Positions 22,175 to 33,792 of a DNA stretch of 64,000 nucleotides are shown one piece after another. The notes under the pieces were generated by a model that was given only the letters and a program-made list of their open reading frames with translations, was not told the origin of the DNA and did no database searches. This DNA comes from Aspergillus flavus (Eukaryota > Ascomycota > Eurotiomycetes > Eurotiales > Aspergillaceae), in the NCBI RefSeq assembly GCF_009017415.1, contig NC_092404.1, forward strand, positions 744,001 through 808,000, in the 5' to 3' direction. The stretch's first letter is position 1; the number at the start of each line of letters is the position of its first letter. Made by a program: the position numbers and the translations under genes.

Positions 22175-23398
22175 ATGATGGCCGATGAATACAGTGACAG
22201 TCCTCAGGGCTCAACCATCTTCGAGCTGAACAATGGTACATTCAAGTGATACTTTCCATGCACAGGTTCAGGAACACAAGGCTAACAGAAATAATAATTA
22301 AGGAATGAAAATACCCGCGCTCGGTTTTGGTGCTATGAAAAGTCCGTGACCATCACTTTTCTAAGGGCTACACTTCTCAAGCAGGACGGCTAACAATATG
22401 CCACAGAAGGCTTAGTTTTACCAGAAGAAGAGAGGGACTATGTCCGAAGTCTCATAGTGCAAGCCATTAAAGCTGGCTATCGCCTAATCGACACATCTAA
22501 AATCTACGCCACCGAGGACCTTGTTGGAGAAGCCATCAAGGAGTCAGGAGTACCTCGGTCTGAGATCACTGTTTTGACAAAGCTATCTAGTGATGATCAC
22601 CATGATGTGCGCGCAGCTTTTGAGAGATCGCGGCGCTTGCTCGATACCTACATTGATATTTATATCATGCATTGGCCGCAGGGATTTACAAAAGATGTGT
22701 CACGCCCATTGGCACCGGAGGAGAGTCCAACCTATATAGAGGTCTACAAGGAGATGGAGAAGCTCGTGGGGCCTGACTGCAGAGGCATTGGGGTCGGCAA
22801 CCTTACACAGAGGACATTGGATATGTTGCTTAAAGAAACGGAAATCAAGCCTGTGGTCAACGAAATCGAGATTCATCCTGGGAACCCCAATACGAAATTG
22901 GTTCCATATTGTCTGGAAAGAGGCATACGTCCGGTCGCTTGGGGGTGAGTTGTGCTTGACTGATTCATTAGCACCATTTCGCTTAAAGAAATAAATTGCG
23001 CGCAAATTGACAAATTGAACAGCCCCTTAGCAGGCGGACCCACAAGTCATTACTCGGACACTTCCTCGATTTATGAGAGTTCCGTCCTCACCTCTCTTTC
23101 TTCACGCTACGAACTCTCTGTCGGGACTATCATTCTATCATGGCTTGTTCAACGTGGAATAGTCGTCATTCCTCATTCAAGCTCATTGGCTAGGCTGTCC
23201 GAGAATAGACGCCTGGCGAGACTAACCGACTTGGAAATCCAGGAGATAAACTCTTTGCACGAAGAAATTGGGAGAACACGGCTTATCGATTCAGTGCCCC
23301 AGGTCTGGATGGAGGTACCAGGGAAGGGAAAGACCATTATGGGATGGACAGTACAGGAGATTGGGTGGGTGGATGACAAGGGAGAATGCTTGGTTTGA
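22175..23398 (+). CDS. Aldo/keto reductase
   Basis: NAD(P)H-dependent oxidoreductase of the AKR superfamily, reducing carbonyl substrates in the cytosol. Four exons: 22175-22235, 22303-22341, 22407-22944 and 23023-23398, with introns of 65-78 nt, giving 337 aa. MKIPALGFGAMK is the N-terminal barrel motif. The tetrad is visible as Asp and Tyr in RLIDTSKIYATE, Lys in TVLTKLSS and His in YIMHWPQG. VVNEIEIHPGNP and VVIPHSSSLARL mark the substrate- and cofactor-binding parts, though the usual I-P-K-(S/T) reads IPHSS, so cofactor contacts may differ. An alternative ATG lies one codon downstream. It is not obviously part of a neighbouring pathway. Confidence 0.88.
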
Positions 23399-23766
23399 TG
23401 ATATGTTGGAGCATCCTGGACCACGTTCTAAGACTTTGGCAACTTTTCCTTCAGAAGATCGCCTGAGACCTCAATAAGATGGCTGTCAATATTCATCATG
23501 AGATTATGCTTTATCCGTCAATGGATCGTAGATATTGGCAATTATTATTATTTTCTTCACGCATCATAGATGGCCTAGGTGCCGCTTTGCAGCATTCCAT
23601 AAGCAGATCCCATCATGAAAACAAGTCCTATTCTGTGTGCTGTGGTTTATACCTATCAGCGCATATTTCACTACGATAGATATAACAAATAATATTCGTA
23701 ACACAATCCCACACCCACCACTGGAAAATCAAAATAAGTAACAACCCAACAACAAGAACCTTTCCC
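23399..23766. other. Intergenic, convergent gene ends
   Basis: 368 nt between the 3' ends of the reductase and the transporter genes. Nothing else was recognised. Confidence 0.5.
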
Positions 23767-26017
23767 TCAAGATACCTGCTTCCCTGCTTCACCCTCTACT
23801 TTATCTAACCTTTCCTCCGCATCCCCAACCACATTATCTCGCTTATCAAGATGTACATTCTTCAAGAAGAACATAACAATAAGCATCGGCGAAACAGCAC
23901 ACAGCCCCCCAATAGCCAGAAGGCGTTGTGTCTCCCGATAACTGCGATCAATAGCCTCCCTGGCTGGCGTCCCCTTAGCATACTTCTTCGCCGTGACAAT
24001 AGACTGGAAGATAGCCATTGTTTGCGGCTTTAGTTCCTCGGGAAGGTATTGTCGTAGCTTCGTGGGAAGGTTGTTTCTCCATATTGCTCCAGATATACTA
24101 ACCGTGGATCAGCAAATCAGGCGACCATAACATATGAAACCCAAATAGAGGAAGGACATTGATTCCCCAATGATTAGTACACGTACCTGGTCCCAATCGC
24201 CCCGCCTACTCCCATGGAGGCGAAGAAGACAGCCGTCACGACGGATATCTCTTGCTTAGTTACTACAGCTTGCGCTGAGACCTGCGATGCGGTTTGGTAG
24301 AATCCGCGTCCGATACCAATTAGTGCTTTTGCTGTCACGAAAGATGCCTCGTTGCCCATTTTACCGTCTCCCATGTCGATTAGATAGAGAAGGATGCCCA
24401 TGCCAAGGACGCAGAGAGGAGCGCCAATTAGCACCCAGATTTGCGACCGTTTGGTGTATTTCATGAAAAGACCGGCGAAGATGCCTGAGGCTTGGAAGGA
24501 TACGCGGAGGGCGTTACTGTAGGACAGGGATTAGACATCGGGGAAATATGAATGACTATCGTGTTGAAGGTAGAAAAGGATTTAGGGAGAGAGAGGGTCC
24601 TTGGATGTGTAACTTACTCAATTCTAGTTGCATGTCCGGGGGAATAGCCACCCACCACTTGAAGGTAACTGCTGTAGAAAACGGTGAACATGGAGTAATG
24701 GAGAAAGTCCAAGGCTCCTAACAAACACGCAGCAGCAACAGTCTTACTCCTGACCATCCTGTACGGGATAAATGGCTTCTTGGCCACGAAAATATCCCAC
24801 AGAGCAAAGAGAACAAGGAGTACGATACCCACGACGAGTATTGCAATGAATGTAGCACTCTGCCAGCGATCACTTCGATTCGCCCCCGTTAAGGAAATAG
24901 GTATCAAAGTTAGAGCCAAACCTGCTAGAAGAAGAAGAGCACCCGGAAGATCGAGCTGAACCCATAATAGTTCGTATGCCTGTTTCCACCATGGCTGAGA
25001 GGCGTTCAATCCGAGCTGAGCAGCAAGGCGCTTTTTCCCAAGCCCGTTTTTCATTGCTTTGTGTTGGTGGAAGAATACGGAACCCAGTAGTGGAAGACCA
25101 CAGATAGGCAGTACGATAGCCCACATGCCCCAGCCCCAGCGCCATGTGGAGTGGTCCAACACCGATTGCCCAATTGTCGTGCCAAGGTATAGTGTTGGTA
25201 TGGTAGAGATTGAGTCCGGTAACGTGGACCATAGACCACGGTTGACCAGGTTTGTAACATCGGCAATAAAGACCTGCTGTGTGAGACCGAAGCCGGTGGA
25301 ACCAACAGAGTGAAAGACTGCAGCAATCTAGAGATAACCAGTTAATTTAGCTATGGTTTGCGATGTGCACTTGAGGGTCCTATGGAAACTTTGTCTCACA
25401 TACAGCATATTGCGATATATTCGTGCATGCAGCATAAATGACATAGCACAATGTGGTGATCAGGATCGAAAAGGTGAACATCTCCCCTCTCCCGAATACC
25501 TGGTCTTTAATGTTAGTACTAGAGTCCATAGTCATTTCGATAGCCCTTGATGGACTGATAAACAGGGGAAACGTCGGTCGTACATCTCCAAGTTTAGCAA
25601 TAATAGGATATGCAGTGATACTTGCGATGTTACTAGCAACTCTTGCTGCACTCATCGAGGAGTGGTTCTTAAAGGAACTTGTGGTGTATGGAATGTAAAC
25701 CTGGCTAGAATAATCTCCGAAGTGTGTCGCGAGTGTGTATAGAAAGAGACTAAGGATGGCTTTAGCAGGCAGTGTTTTTCAAGTTGTTAGATCCATCAGT
25801 ACCCCATAAATGTAATTATCATCCCCTTTTTAGACCACGTCTTTTGTAGTATTGCTGCTCGCTGTACTCCTGCTTGAGCACTATCGGCGGTCGAACCTGT
25901 CTCAACATCGTGCTTCTGGGGTAGAACCTCAGTAATTCGATCATCTGTCTCTTTGTTACTTGAACTTGTATCCGTTGGCCTGTGGGGCTGCGATTGAGAT
26001 ATTGCTTCCTGCTCCAT
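23767..26017 (-). CDS. MFS siderophore-iron transporter (SIT/ARN type)
   Basis: Plasma-membrane proton symporter for ferri-siderophores. Six exons: 26017-25803, 25749-25584, 25499-25404, 25327-24618, 24516-24187 and 24097-23767, giving about 615 aa, normal for the 14-TM SIT family. The hydrophilic N-terminus (about 60 aa) is followed by [43 protein letters not shown], the [20 protein letters not shown] block with the family-typical DxTxLxxR pattern, many hydrophobic helices, and [19 protein letters not shown] near the last loop. It is divergently paired with an esterase gene, which matches known siderophore-uptake pairs such as mirB/estB in Aspergillus fumigatus. Iron-repressed expression through a GATA factor is expected; two near-consensus sites lie between the genes. 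Confidence 0.9.
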
Positions 26018-26401
26018 CGGCGTACGTCCAGAAAGGGGAAATATAGGAACCGAAGAAAGTTATTGAGTATTGGAGTGATTGTGTGATACGGAAACTGAGA
26101 CCAGGAAATAGAGAGAGAAGGGTACTGGTTAAAAGCAAGAAGAAGAATAGAACACAGAACTATTTACGTTATAATATGTCTAGTGAAGTGTTCCGATTAC
26201 ATTGACCTTAAGTGTACTCGGTACTGCATAATGACAGATCCTTCTGACCAGAATGGCACCACTGTCAGAAACACCGACCTATCTACCATTCTCTACCTAT
26301 ACGATAACGTAACTCCTATCGTTTCCGAATGTCGGATACTGTTTGTAGACTGGAAAACTCGGCATAAATCCGGGTATGACGGCTTATAATCGGATACTTG
26401 T

Positions 26402-26418
26402 ATCTGATGATCTGATTA
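26402..26418 (+). promoter_or_regulatory. Two overlapping GATA-factor-like sites
   Basis: ATCTGATGA (26402-26410) and ATCTGATTA (26410-26418) overlap by one base and each differs by one base from the fungal iron-regulator (SreA) consensus ATCWGATAA. They lie in the 773-nt divergent promoter of the transporter and the esterase. Functional status is inferred. Confidence 0.4.
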
Positions 26419-26790
26419 GATTGACTTCTTACGCCTTGCCAAGCCATTCGCCTTATAGTGGGTATTGAACCACGGTTGCTGTTGGATAGAACAGCGCGGA
26501 TACGAGAGCCAAGCACTTTTTACCTAATAGTATACCAAAGGCAGCAACCAAGGAGATCGGCCAAGAACATGGTAGTATCTTATTCATTGAACTAGAGATT
26601 CCATGTGTCATTTTGCACGTGGTAGGCCCTCGCGATATTTCTGGGTGCCAACCCCTATCCGGCTTCCCTGTGCCTTAGCAGAACCGTTGATTTCTAGGTA
26701 GCATCTGGGATCTCTTCAAGGAGACGCAAACTACAGGGTGATCTTCTACTGATATCTGAAGAACCAATTCAATTTTGTTAGCCATTAGAT

Positions 26791-27836
26791 ATGTTTGCAT
26801 ATGCTCCCAATACAATACAGCTGGAGCTGAAGAGCTCCGATGGTGATGCCTACCTGATTCAAGTGGCATGGCCTCTAGCCTGGGACGATCCTAAGGCCCA
26901 CGGTCATAGTGGCTCCATCATGTATGTTAATCGGAAACTGGGAAGCAATATCAGAATGGTGCATTCGCTCCTAACTTCTATTATAGCTATGTGCTTGATG
27001 GTAATGCACTCTTCTTTACAACAACCGAAGCCGCCCGCCGTAGCGCAATGCTTCCCACAAGCGATAATGCGGTGGTGGTAGGAATCGGGTATCCAATCGA
27101 AGACAGGCCCTACAGTCCGCGAAGGCATTATGACTACACACCCCCATGTGATAAGTACGAAGCACCATGCGGAATCGACGGTCAGCAACAGGCTTTGCCT
27201 CACGGTGGTGCAAATCAGTTTCTTGATTTTCTTGTCAGCACCGTAAGGGCTACTTTGCTTGCAGACGTTTTCCCTGGCCTATGCGTCAATAAAGAGATCC
27301 TAATCGGTCATTCTCTGGGCGGGCTTTGCACATTACATGCACTTTTCCAGCACCTAACACCTTTTGATACCTTTATTGCCCTCAGTCCGTCAATATGGTG
27401 GAACAAAGAGTTTATCCTGGGAGAAGCAGAGCGGTTCTTGAGGCAGCATCTGGATGTTGTTGGGTCTGAGGCGTATATCACATTGCCTACCTTAATAATT
27501 ATATATGGGAGCTTGGAACAAGATCGTCGGTGCCACCCAAGCTGGAGCGAGGATAAATGCCGGAGGGTCAAAGCTTTGTCACACGAAAGAAAGATGAAAG
27601 ACAACGCAGATACGCTAGCAGATTGTTTGCGACAAAGTGGGCGATTAAGAAAGGTACGGGTAAAGGAATATCAGGAAGAGGATCATGGGAGTGTGGTTGG
27701 TGGTGGTATTAGTTGGGCAGTCGGAGCTGTTTTGGATGATGGACGGTTCTTTTCTGATGGGGACGATGAGCTGACACACTTCCACTCTTTAACTGAACCT
27801 CTCCAGTTCCCTCATGACAGCTTACGTCAGGGTTGA
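26791..27836 (+). CDS. Siderophore esterase-like alpha/beta hydrolase
   Basis: Serine hydrolase of the IroE/EstB/SidJ group that opens the ester bonds of cyclic siderophores after uptake to release iron. Two exons (26791-26921 and 26987-27836) with a 65-nt intron give about 326 aa. After splicing, the first strand reads IIYVLDGNALFFTTTEAARR. The segment VVGIGYPIEDRPYSPRRHYDYTP, the nucleophile elbow LIGHSLGGLCTL, FIALSPSIWW and the late His in EEDHGSVVGGG are all typical of the family. No signal peptide is seen, so the enzyme should be intracellular. Pairing with the siderophore transporter strongly supports the assignment; which siderophore is not determinable. Confidence 0.88.
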
Positions 27837-28187
27837 TAGTGAAATGTCCAGTCCTCGAATGTGAAGCTTAATGGTCCGCTTGCACAAAACGGCGCAGACT
27901 ATGAAAAAACCATAGAACTACTTGGGTGTGCTTTGTGAGCTCTTGGGTAGAGCTTTCACTGTGACCGTGCTACATCAAGCCGAAGAAAAGCATAGGATTG
28001 ATACACTTCGATTAGCACTCCACAAACCCATCGTTTATACCGTAGACCCACCCACAAGGCAAACCAGCATACAAGTAATTCAATCGCGATTACAGGTTTC
28101 TTTGACTACATTCACAATAATAGCAGTCACTTTCACCAAGCCAAAGGGCTTCTGTCCACCCAATGTTAGACTAAAATGTGAACCATA
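27837..28187. other. Intergenic
   Basis: 351 nt between the esterase and the broken secreted-protein gene, convergent 3' ends. Nothing supported. Confidence 0.45.
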
Positions 28188-28790
28188 TTACCAAGCACGA
28201 ACGGCGGCAATTCTATCCATATCGAAGCCAGGCCTTGGTGCAACAAGAGTCCATGTGTCACACTGTTTTGAGTACGGCCGAAAATGCGCAGCCCGACAAC
28301 CGGATTTCTTATTACAGATCCTAACACCCTAACATAGGTCTGTAAATCAGGGGCGTGGACAGGGCGGCCATAGGTACTTAAAGAAACTCCAACATAGACA
28401 ACGTAGGTAGCGCCGTCGACGGTGTAATACCTTTGATCCAGGTTGAAGTAAGGCATAGATCTCAGAGCCTTCCACGCTACCTCCTCGTATTTCTTCTTCA
28501 GGAAATTGATATCTGAAATGGACTTTTTGCACGTGTGCAGCTGGTTCGTGACTTTGTTGAGGCTGTTGTTGCATTTACCCAGATTGTCTTGACAATTTTC
28601 GCCGTCGCCGCCCAAGGTATCAGCCATGAGCTCAGCTGCTGAAGGTGTGTTGTCTGCCATCAACAACTCTTGACCCGCGCTAATTGCTTGGATATCATCC
28701 GGTGTGGGTTGGGAGTCGGCGCAATTGAACCCCCAAGCATGGGGCCATGGTGAAGAGTGCCGAAAGCGCAATGATAGTATTAAATCTCAT
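28188..28790 (-). pseudogene. Small secreted Cys-containing protein, two frameshifts
   Basis: From ATG 28790 the frame begins MRFNTIIALSALFTMA, a good signal peptide. It then fails at the C-run at 28741-28744, where removing one C would restore AHAWGFNCADSQPTP. The middle frame encodes a Cys-containing, coiled-coil-like stretch (CQDNLGKCNNSLNKV, HTCKKSISDINFLKKKYEEV) and the block YYTVDGATYVVYVGVSLSTY. Near 28325 a missing base shifts the frame back: past it the original frame reads NKKSGCRAAHFRPYSKQCD and ends RIAAVRAW at 28188. As it stands translation stops early, so this is a pseudogene unless the assembly is wrong at both sites. The family is not recognised; an extracellular protein is implied. 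Confidence 0.72.
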
Positions 28791-30509
28791 TTTGGACAGA
28801 TGAATCGTTCATAAGAAGATAATGTATGACAGTCCTCGATATTTCAGAGCAAAGATCGGCGAGGGTGAAGGAAAGGTATAAGTAGGAGCACTGATAAATC
28901 TTGCAATGTGCTTGGAGGTGACTCCGGAGTAATCTATGGTTTAATGCATCACCTTATTAAATCGTGGATCCTCTACCCATTCTGTCAAGCAGTAGAGACT
29001 ACATGACATATGTCAGATGGGAAGAACCAGGTTTGTCGGCGTTCGGTTCAGAGTAAGGTTACATTGATACTCCGAAGTCGATTAAGACTCCCGGACTACC
29101 GCAATATACTAAAGTCACAGGAACCTATATGTCGGCTACGTCATGACCATACCGATCGGTAGTATCTTTGCAATTAAGAGACAGCGGACCCGTACCAAAG
29201 TAGCTGTTACGCTAAGAGTCTGACGCTTGCGGGTTTAATTTATTTAGATCCCAATGCGACATGCCAATATTCTCCTATCACAAACCATTCCGAGCTCTTA
29301 GGATTTTCACTGAGTTGTAATATAAGGTATTTCAATGTAAGATGAAGCTTGTTGAACCGTAGTTCACACTGTAGAAGCCTAGGCTCTCGAGCTGATCCAC
29401 GGGACCGATACCCACCCTGTGAATTAGCTCACAGAATCATCCAGTATGTAGGAAACTAGAGGGCCAGACACTATGGTTAGTACAGGCTAGAGGATAGGTT
29501 GCAATGTCGTGAGAAGATCAAAGAGGGTTGGAAATTATGGAGATACGCTGTACCCCGGAAATCCAGTCCTGTGCAGCAGCTTCTCAAAACTGCTCCTGAA
29601 AACAGCAAAGTCGGGACTGTGTGGTCTTCATCATCAGTATCGTTTCAATTGCAATTTACAAAGGTCTAAGTATGCATTCATCTTGTGCCAGTCTTCCTGC
29701 CTCCCAAGAGGCCAACGACAGATATCAAAGACTTTTGTAGCCGCGGGCTAAGGGACACATTAGAGTAGCACTAAATATATGCAGGCTTTATAAAGCCTGA
29801 GGTACGAGGTTCTCTGTGAGAGATTGGTACTTGTACAATAGTTCTATCAAGATAGCCATATTTGTAGAAGTGTGGAATTGCTCAGGTGTGTGGGATCAGG
29901 GCAAGTGATGTCGTCTATAAGTCTATGGTATAATACAGCGACACATCTCAGACAATCTACTGGCTGTAAAATGTCAAACCTTCCATATTGAATAACGCTC
30001 TAAATCTGTAAGGCTGCAAACATGCTCACACTCATGTCATATTATAGTGTGTCGCTCCAGTCCATCATAATTCCAACACAATTGGGACGTTTTGAGTACA
30101 TGACCGAGTGGGAAGTAGATGACGTGCAACTAGCCAGCTATGGAAGAGCATATAGCGAGGAACCGACTTATGACATAGTCAATGGGCGTGTAGTCGTCAT
30201 AGGCTGGTCGATACGTTGCATTGAAAACTCACTAGATTGTTCGGCAATCTATGCTCAGGCCTATATAAATCAATAACCTACCATACGAATCCCGACCAGA
30301 CATACTGCCGAGTTGTCCAGAGTGGCCTAATAGATATTGTGCCTGAAAGACGTGCATGTCATAACCATCTGCAAGTTCCTATCAACCCTCAAAGAGCACG
30401 TTCAGCCACCCTGTTCTTCGTCCACAAAGCTTGAGTCACCAATTTGCTGCGCTCAGCGGCTAACGTACTCCAGTAACAGAGCGCTTGAATTTCTATTCTC
30501 AGTTGAATC
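28791..30509. other. Intergenic
   Basis: About 1.7 kb without a supported gene. Frames at 29509 and 30022 are short and show no family features. The right-hand part probably contains the promoter of the metallopeptidase gene. Confidence 0.45.
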
Positions 30510-32483
30510 ATGAGGCTAACTCATCCTATATGGCTCATCGCCTTAATTGGTGGACGACAGGTGTGTCTTGGGGCTCCTCATGAGTCTGGCTGCGGGCTGG
30601 ACCATCTGGACTGGTTGGCCCTACATAACGATGCACATGTAGCCATCGACGCTCAGATACCTGACCTCAATGGGGAGGCTGTGGTTGAGGACAGAGAAGT
30701 GGACGATTTCTGGTTCGGCAAAGACGAAGAGATCTGGAATGCCAAGGACAATGACCAGTACAATTCTGGGCAGGTTCTGCTTCAGTCACCGCTGGAGGAG
30801 AACGTCCCTCTTGACGAGGTTGCAAGTGACTCTATCTCTTTCGATTGTAAAACCAAAGAGCAAGTCATTTATAATGGCCAATCGCAAATGGTATTTACTG
30901 AGGTGCGCAACAAGGCACCCCAAAAGGTGGACAAACTCATTATAGAAACGCCAGACTTGAGACCATGGAATCTATCGATCGCCAAGTTCTGGGGTTCGTG
31001 CCCTGGAACAAAGCCTGGCGCGACGAGGATTCGATGCGAGTACATAGATGTGCATCCGGGCTCGGTAAGGATTGCACAGATCAAAGTTCAACTCGGGGAA
31101 TACGAGGGCTCGGCTATCGAATTCCCAATGAAAATGACGTCGTATGTAAATGGCCATCTCAAAGACGACAAGGAGGTGAAGGTTCATTGGGACAAACGCG
31201 AACCCTTGGTGTACAAGCAAACCGACCCTTCGAAGTTCCCCCAACCTCGCACATTTAAGGTATCTCCACTCGTGTCTCCACCCGATGAGGCTCTTCGATT
31301 GAGACAGCAATTCCACTGGTCGGACCTCCAGTCCACGGGCTTCTACCTCAATCCAAACGAGCCGCTCACCGTCTTTGTGGAATCCAGCGTAAGAGATGGA
31401 CCTAAACCTCGGCTTGTGCTGGGGCCTCCGGCTTTGGTTCACCCCGATCACGGTAAAGAGCATGTTCCGGCTCAGCTAGTGGAGCTTCCTCCGTTGGAAA
31501 ATGGCAGAAACAAGATCGTCCATAACTTCGGCGGCATTATCTACATTCGGTATACTCACAGGGCTTCCGACCAGCCCCCACCTCCAGTGTTCTTGAGGCT
31601 TGGTGACACAGCTGAGCCATTTCCATTATTCCGTGAGGGCTCGACTACTGATGCTCAGTGGAAGAGTATGCTGGATGTAACAAAGGTTCCTTTTGCCGAA
31701 CACGACGGCAAGCGAGTAATCATCACGGGTCTCGCGAAGCACGCCAAGAAATATGCGGACAACGGCCAGCGCCAGCAGGAACTGTTAGACACTTACGCGC
31801 ATATAATAGCTATCCAGGATAGATTCAGTGCTCTGAAGTACAATGCGCGCGATCCAAGAGACAGACCGAGTCTACTCCGGCCCATGGTGGTAGAATCAGT
31901 GAATAGTGGCGTCGCCACTGCAACTAATTATCGCGCTGCCATCCCCAACAGACTATCTGACCAGATATATTGGGTCCCAAGGCTGCGTAATTCATGGATG
32001 GTCTTTCACGAACTGGGCCACCAGCGCCAGATTACCCGTACCTGGAGCTGGCGGGCAATGACGGAAGTCACAGTCAATATTTACAGTCTGGCAAATCTGC
32101 GCGAATATAAACCTCCAGGCCACAGAAATGTCGCAGAGTGGGACAATGCAAAGCAGTATCTCGCTAAGCCCAGCAAGGAAAAGGACTTCGACAGCGCTGG
32201 CTTCTATCTCAGTCTTGTGATGTTCGAGCAACTCCGTGTTGTTTTTGGGGATGGTTTCTACCATGAGCTGCATCGGGACGCCCGCCACACGTTAGTTGTT
32301 GACAAGGATGCCGATAAAAAACATCATTTCATGACCAAGGCGGCCCAACTGACTAGGCAGGATCTGACCGAATATTTTACAAAATGGGGCCTCAAGCCGG
32401 AGAACCGCACAATCAATGAAATGAAGAAACAGCCTAAGCCGAAGCGTGACTACACCAAGACGCCCGTCTACGGAGGGCATTAA
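30510..32483 (+). CDS. Secreted M60-like (enhancin-type) zinc metallopeptidase
   Basis: Intronless 657-aa protein. The N-terminus MRLTHPIWLIALIGGRQVCLGA looks like a signal peptide. The peptidase part has the gluzincin motif HELGH at residues 500-504 (in SWMVFHELGHQRQ), followed by Glu519 in RAMTEVTVNIYS, matching the M60 pattern HExxH(x)nE. Upstream blocks typical of the family are LNPNEPLTVFVE and FGGIIYIRYTH, and the C-terminal part (YLSLVMFEQLRVVFGDGFYHELHRDAR) fits the helical tail. M60-like enzymes cleave mucin-type glycoproteins in characterised bacterial and animal cases; substrates in fungi are unknown. An N-terminal segment of about 200 aa has no recognised domain. Confidence 0.86.
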   Translation: MRLTHPIWLIALIGGRQVCLGAPHESGCGLDHLDWLALHNDAHVAIDAQIPDLNGEAVVEDREVDDFWFGKDEEIWNAKDNDQYNSGQVLLQSPLEENVPLDEVASDSISFDCKTKEQVIYNGQSQMVFTEVRNKAPQKVDKLIIETPDLRPWNLSIAKFWGSCPGTKPGATRIRCEYIDVHPGSVRIAQIKVQLGEYEGSAIEFPMKMTSYVNGHLKDDKEVKVHWDKREPLVYKQTDPSKFPQPRTFKVSPLVSPPDEALRLRQQFHWSDLQSTGFYLNPNEPLTVFVESSVRDGPKPRLVLGPPALVHPDHGKEHVPAQLVELPPLENGRNKIVHNFGGIIYIRYTHRASDQPPPPVFLRLGDTAEPFPLFREGSTTDAQWKSMLDVTKVPFAEHDGKRVIITGLAKHAKKYADNGQRQQELLDTYAHIIAIQDRFSALKYNARDPRDRPSLLRPMVVESVNSGVATATNYRAAIPNRLSDQIYWVPRLRNSWMVFHELGHQRQITRTWSWRAMTEVTVNIYSLANLREYKPPGHRNVAEWDNAKQYLAKPSKEKDFDSAGFYLSLVMFEQLRVVFGDGFYHELHRDARHTLVVDKDADKKHHFMTKAAQLTRQDLTEYFTKWGLKPENRTINEMKKQPKPKRDYTKTPVYGGH

Positions 32484-33273
32484 ATGTATCGAATGCTAGA
32501 GCGAAGCCGTCGGATTGAGGAAGCTCTTGAACAATGTCACTAAGCAAGGATAATTTTGTACTTGATCTTGAGGATTGTGATAGCGAGGGACTGGGCAGTC
32601 TAGACTTATTGGATGAGTAACATGCCAGACTTAAGCCAAAAATGTCAAGAAGCGAGTGATGCCCGAATGGAACAAGACCCGCACGAGGAAACAGGCTCCG
32701 AAAATATTCTTCTGAATAGTTAAAGATAAGTCCTGTGGTGCGCCACATTATTGTCTAAATTCTTGTGGTGGGCTGCATGCGGTCGATATTGCATTGGCAC
32801 TACCCAGCAACCGGATGTGAGACCGCTGCGACAGATGTAGCTGAGGCTCAAGAGGCTGAAGACTGTCCCTACTGAAGGTTCAGGCCAGTATTTGGAGTTG
32901 GATCCCTCCATTTGAAAGAATATAGTCAAGGGTGACTTTCCTTAGCTTCTGCCCATGTAAATATCGCAAGTGAACCAACATAATCTAGCGGGTCACCTAC
33001 TAGCACGATTGAAAGCTCTTGTGGGGTTCAAGCCATCGGAATGTGTCCGACTGGTCAGTGATATCTGTTCTTCGACAAACGGTTAAAATCGACTGTTAAC
33101 TACCTGAAGCTCATATTAATATCCGTGGAGGCCCACAGTAAATACCTTTGTATGCCATTTCCACCCTCCCGCTCTGCCGGCCCTCGCTTTGATGCCTTTT
33201 TCAATCTGCCCTTCTTCTATTTATACACTTTATCTTCTTTTACAAACCCCTGTATACCCAGGATAACCGGTCA
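32484..33273. other. Intergenic, convergent gene ends
   Basis: 790 nt between the metallopeptidase and the four-TM gene. No gene supported; a pyrimidine-rich tract lies near 33185-33245. Confidence 0.5.
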
Positions 33274-33792
33274 TTAGAAAAAAAGACATGCACAAAACAT
33301 AATAACCCTAGACATAATAATCCTAGGCAACAGAGTAACAACGACCACACAAGCCACCACAATGAAAGCCAAGAACATAAAGTCAATCCCATCAACCACG
33401 AAAGGTCCACAACTCACAGGTAGCGTTACATCCATAGCCCAATCAATAACAACAGGCCAAAGGTAAAGCAAGCACCTACCGTTATCATGCCATGCCACGC
33501 GGAAAGCAAGGTCACAGAAGTGGAGCGCGGATACTAGCGCGATAGCCGGACCTATATTCCTGCAGACTGGTCACTGCGCCCCATAGACGGAGTTTGCACT
33601 GACGGTGACCACTTTCATCTGTCGCTGGGGAGACTAAAATGATACAACACCAGCCAAGAGAGGAAGGGACTGGTCTGGGGTTGGCTCGAGATGACGTACG
33701 TACATGTACACTAGTTCCTCCTGGGGAGGAATCTTTGTGATAACGGATTTCAAGATGTACCAGGAAATCATGAGAGCCAAGACCAGTACCAT
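33274..33792 (-). CDS. Small four-TM membrane protein
   Basis: Reading leftward, exon 1 gives MVLVLALMISWYILKSVITK, an intron at 33560-33703 (144 nt, donor GTACGT, acceptor CTGCAG) follows, then NIGPAIALVSALHFCDLAF, VAWHDNGRCLLYLWPVV, CGPFVVDGIDFMFLAF and a last helix VVVVTLLPRIIM. The four hydrophobic segments and the HFxxxLAFRVAWHDN-like loop resemble a small uncharacterised fungal integral membrane family. The frame is open upstream of 33792 (HAFASTHSS) without an ATG, so the true first exon may be missing, further upstream, or lost. Function unknown. Confidence 0.55.

Noticed and set aside
30305..30400. tRNA-like stretch GTTGTCCAGAGTGGCCTAATAG
   Set aside because: A D-arm-like piece is present, but no matching anticodon stem, T-arm (GGTTCRANNCC) or acceptor pairing could be found.
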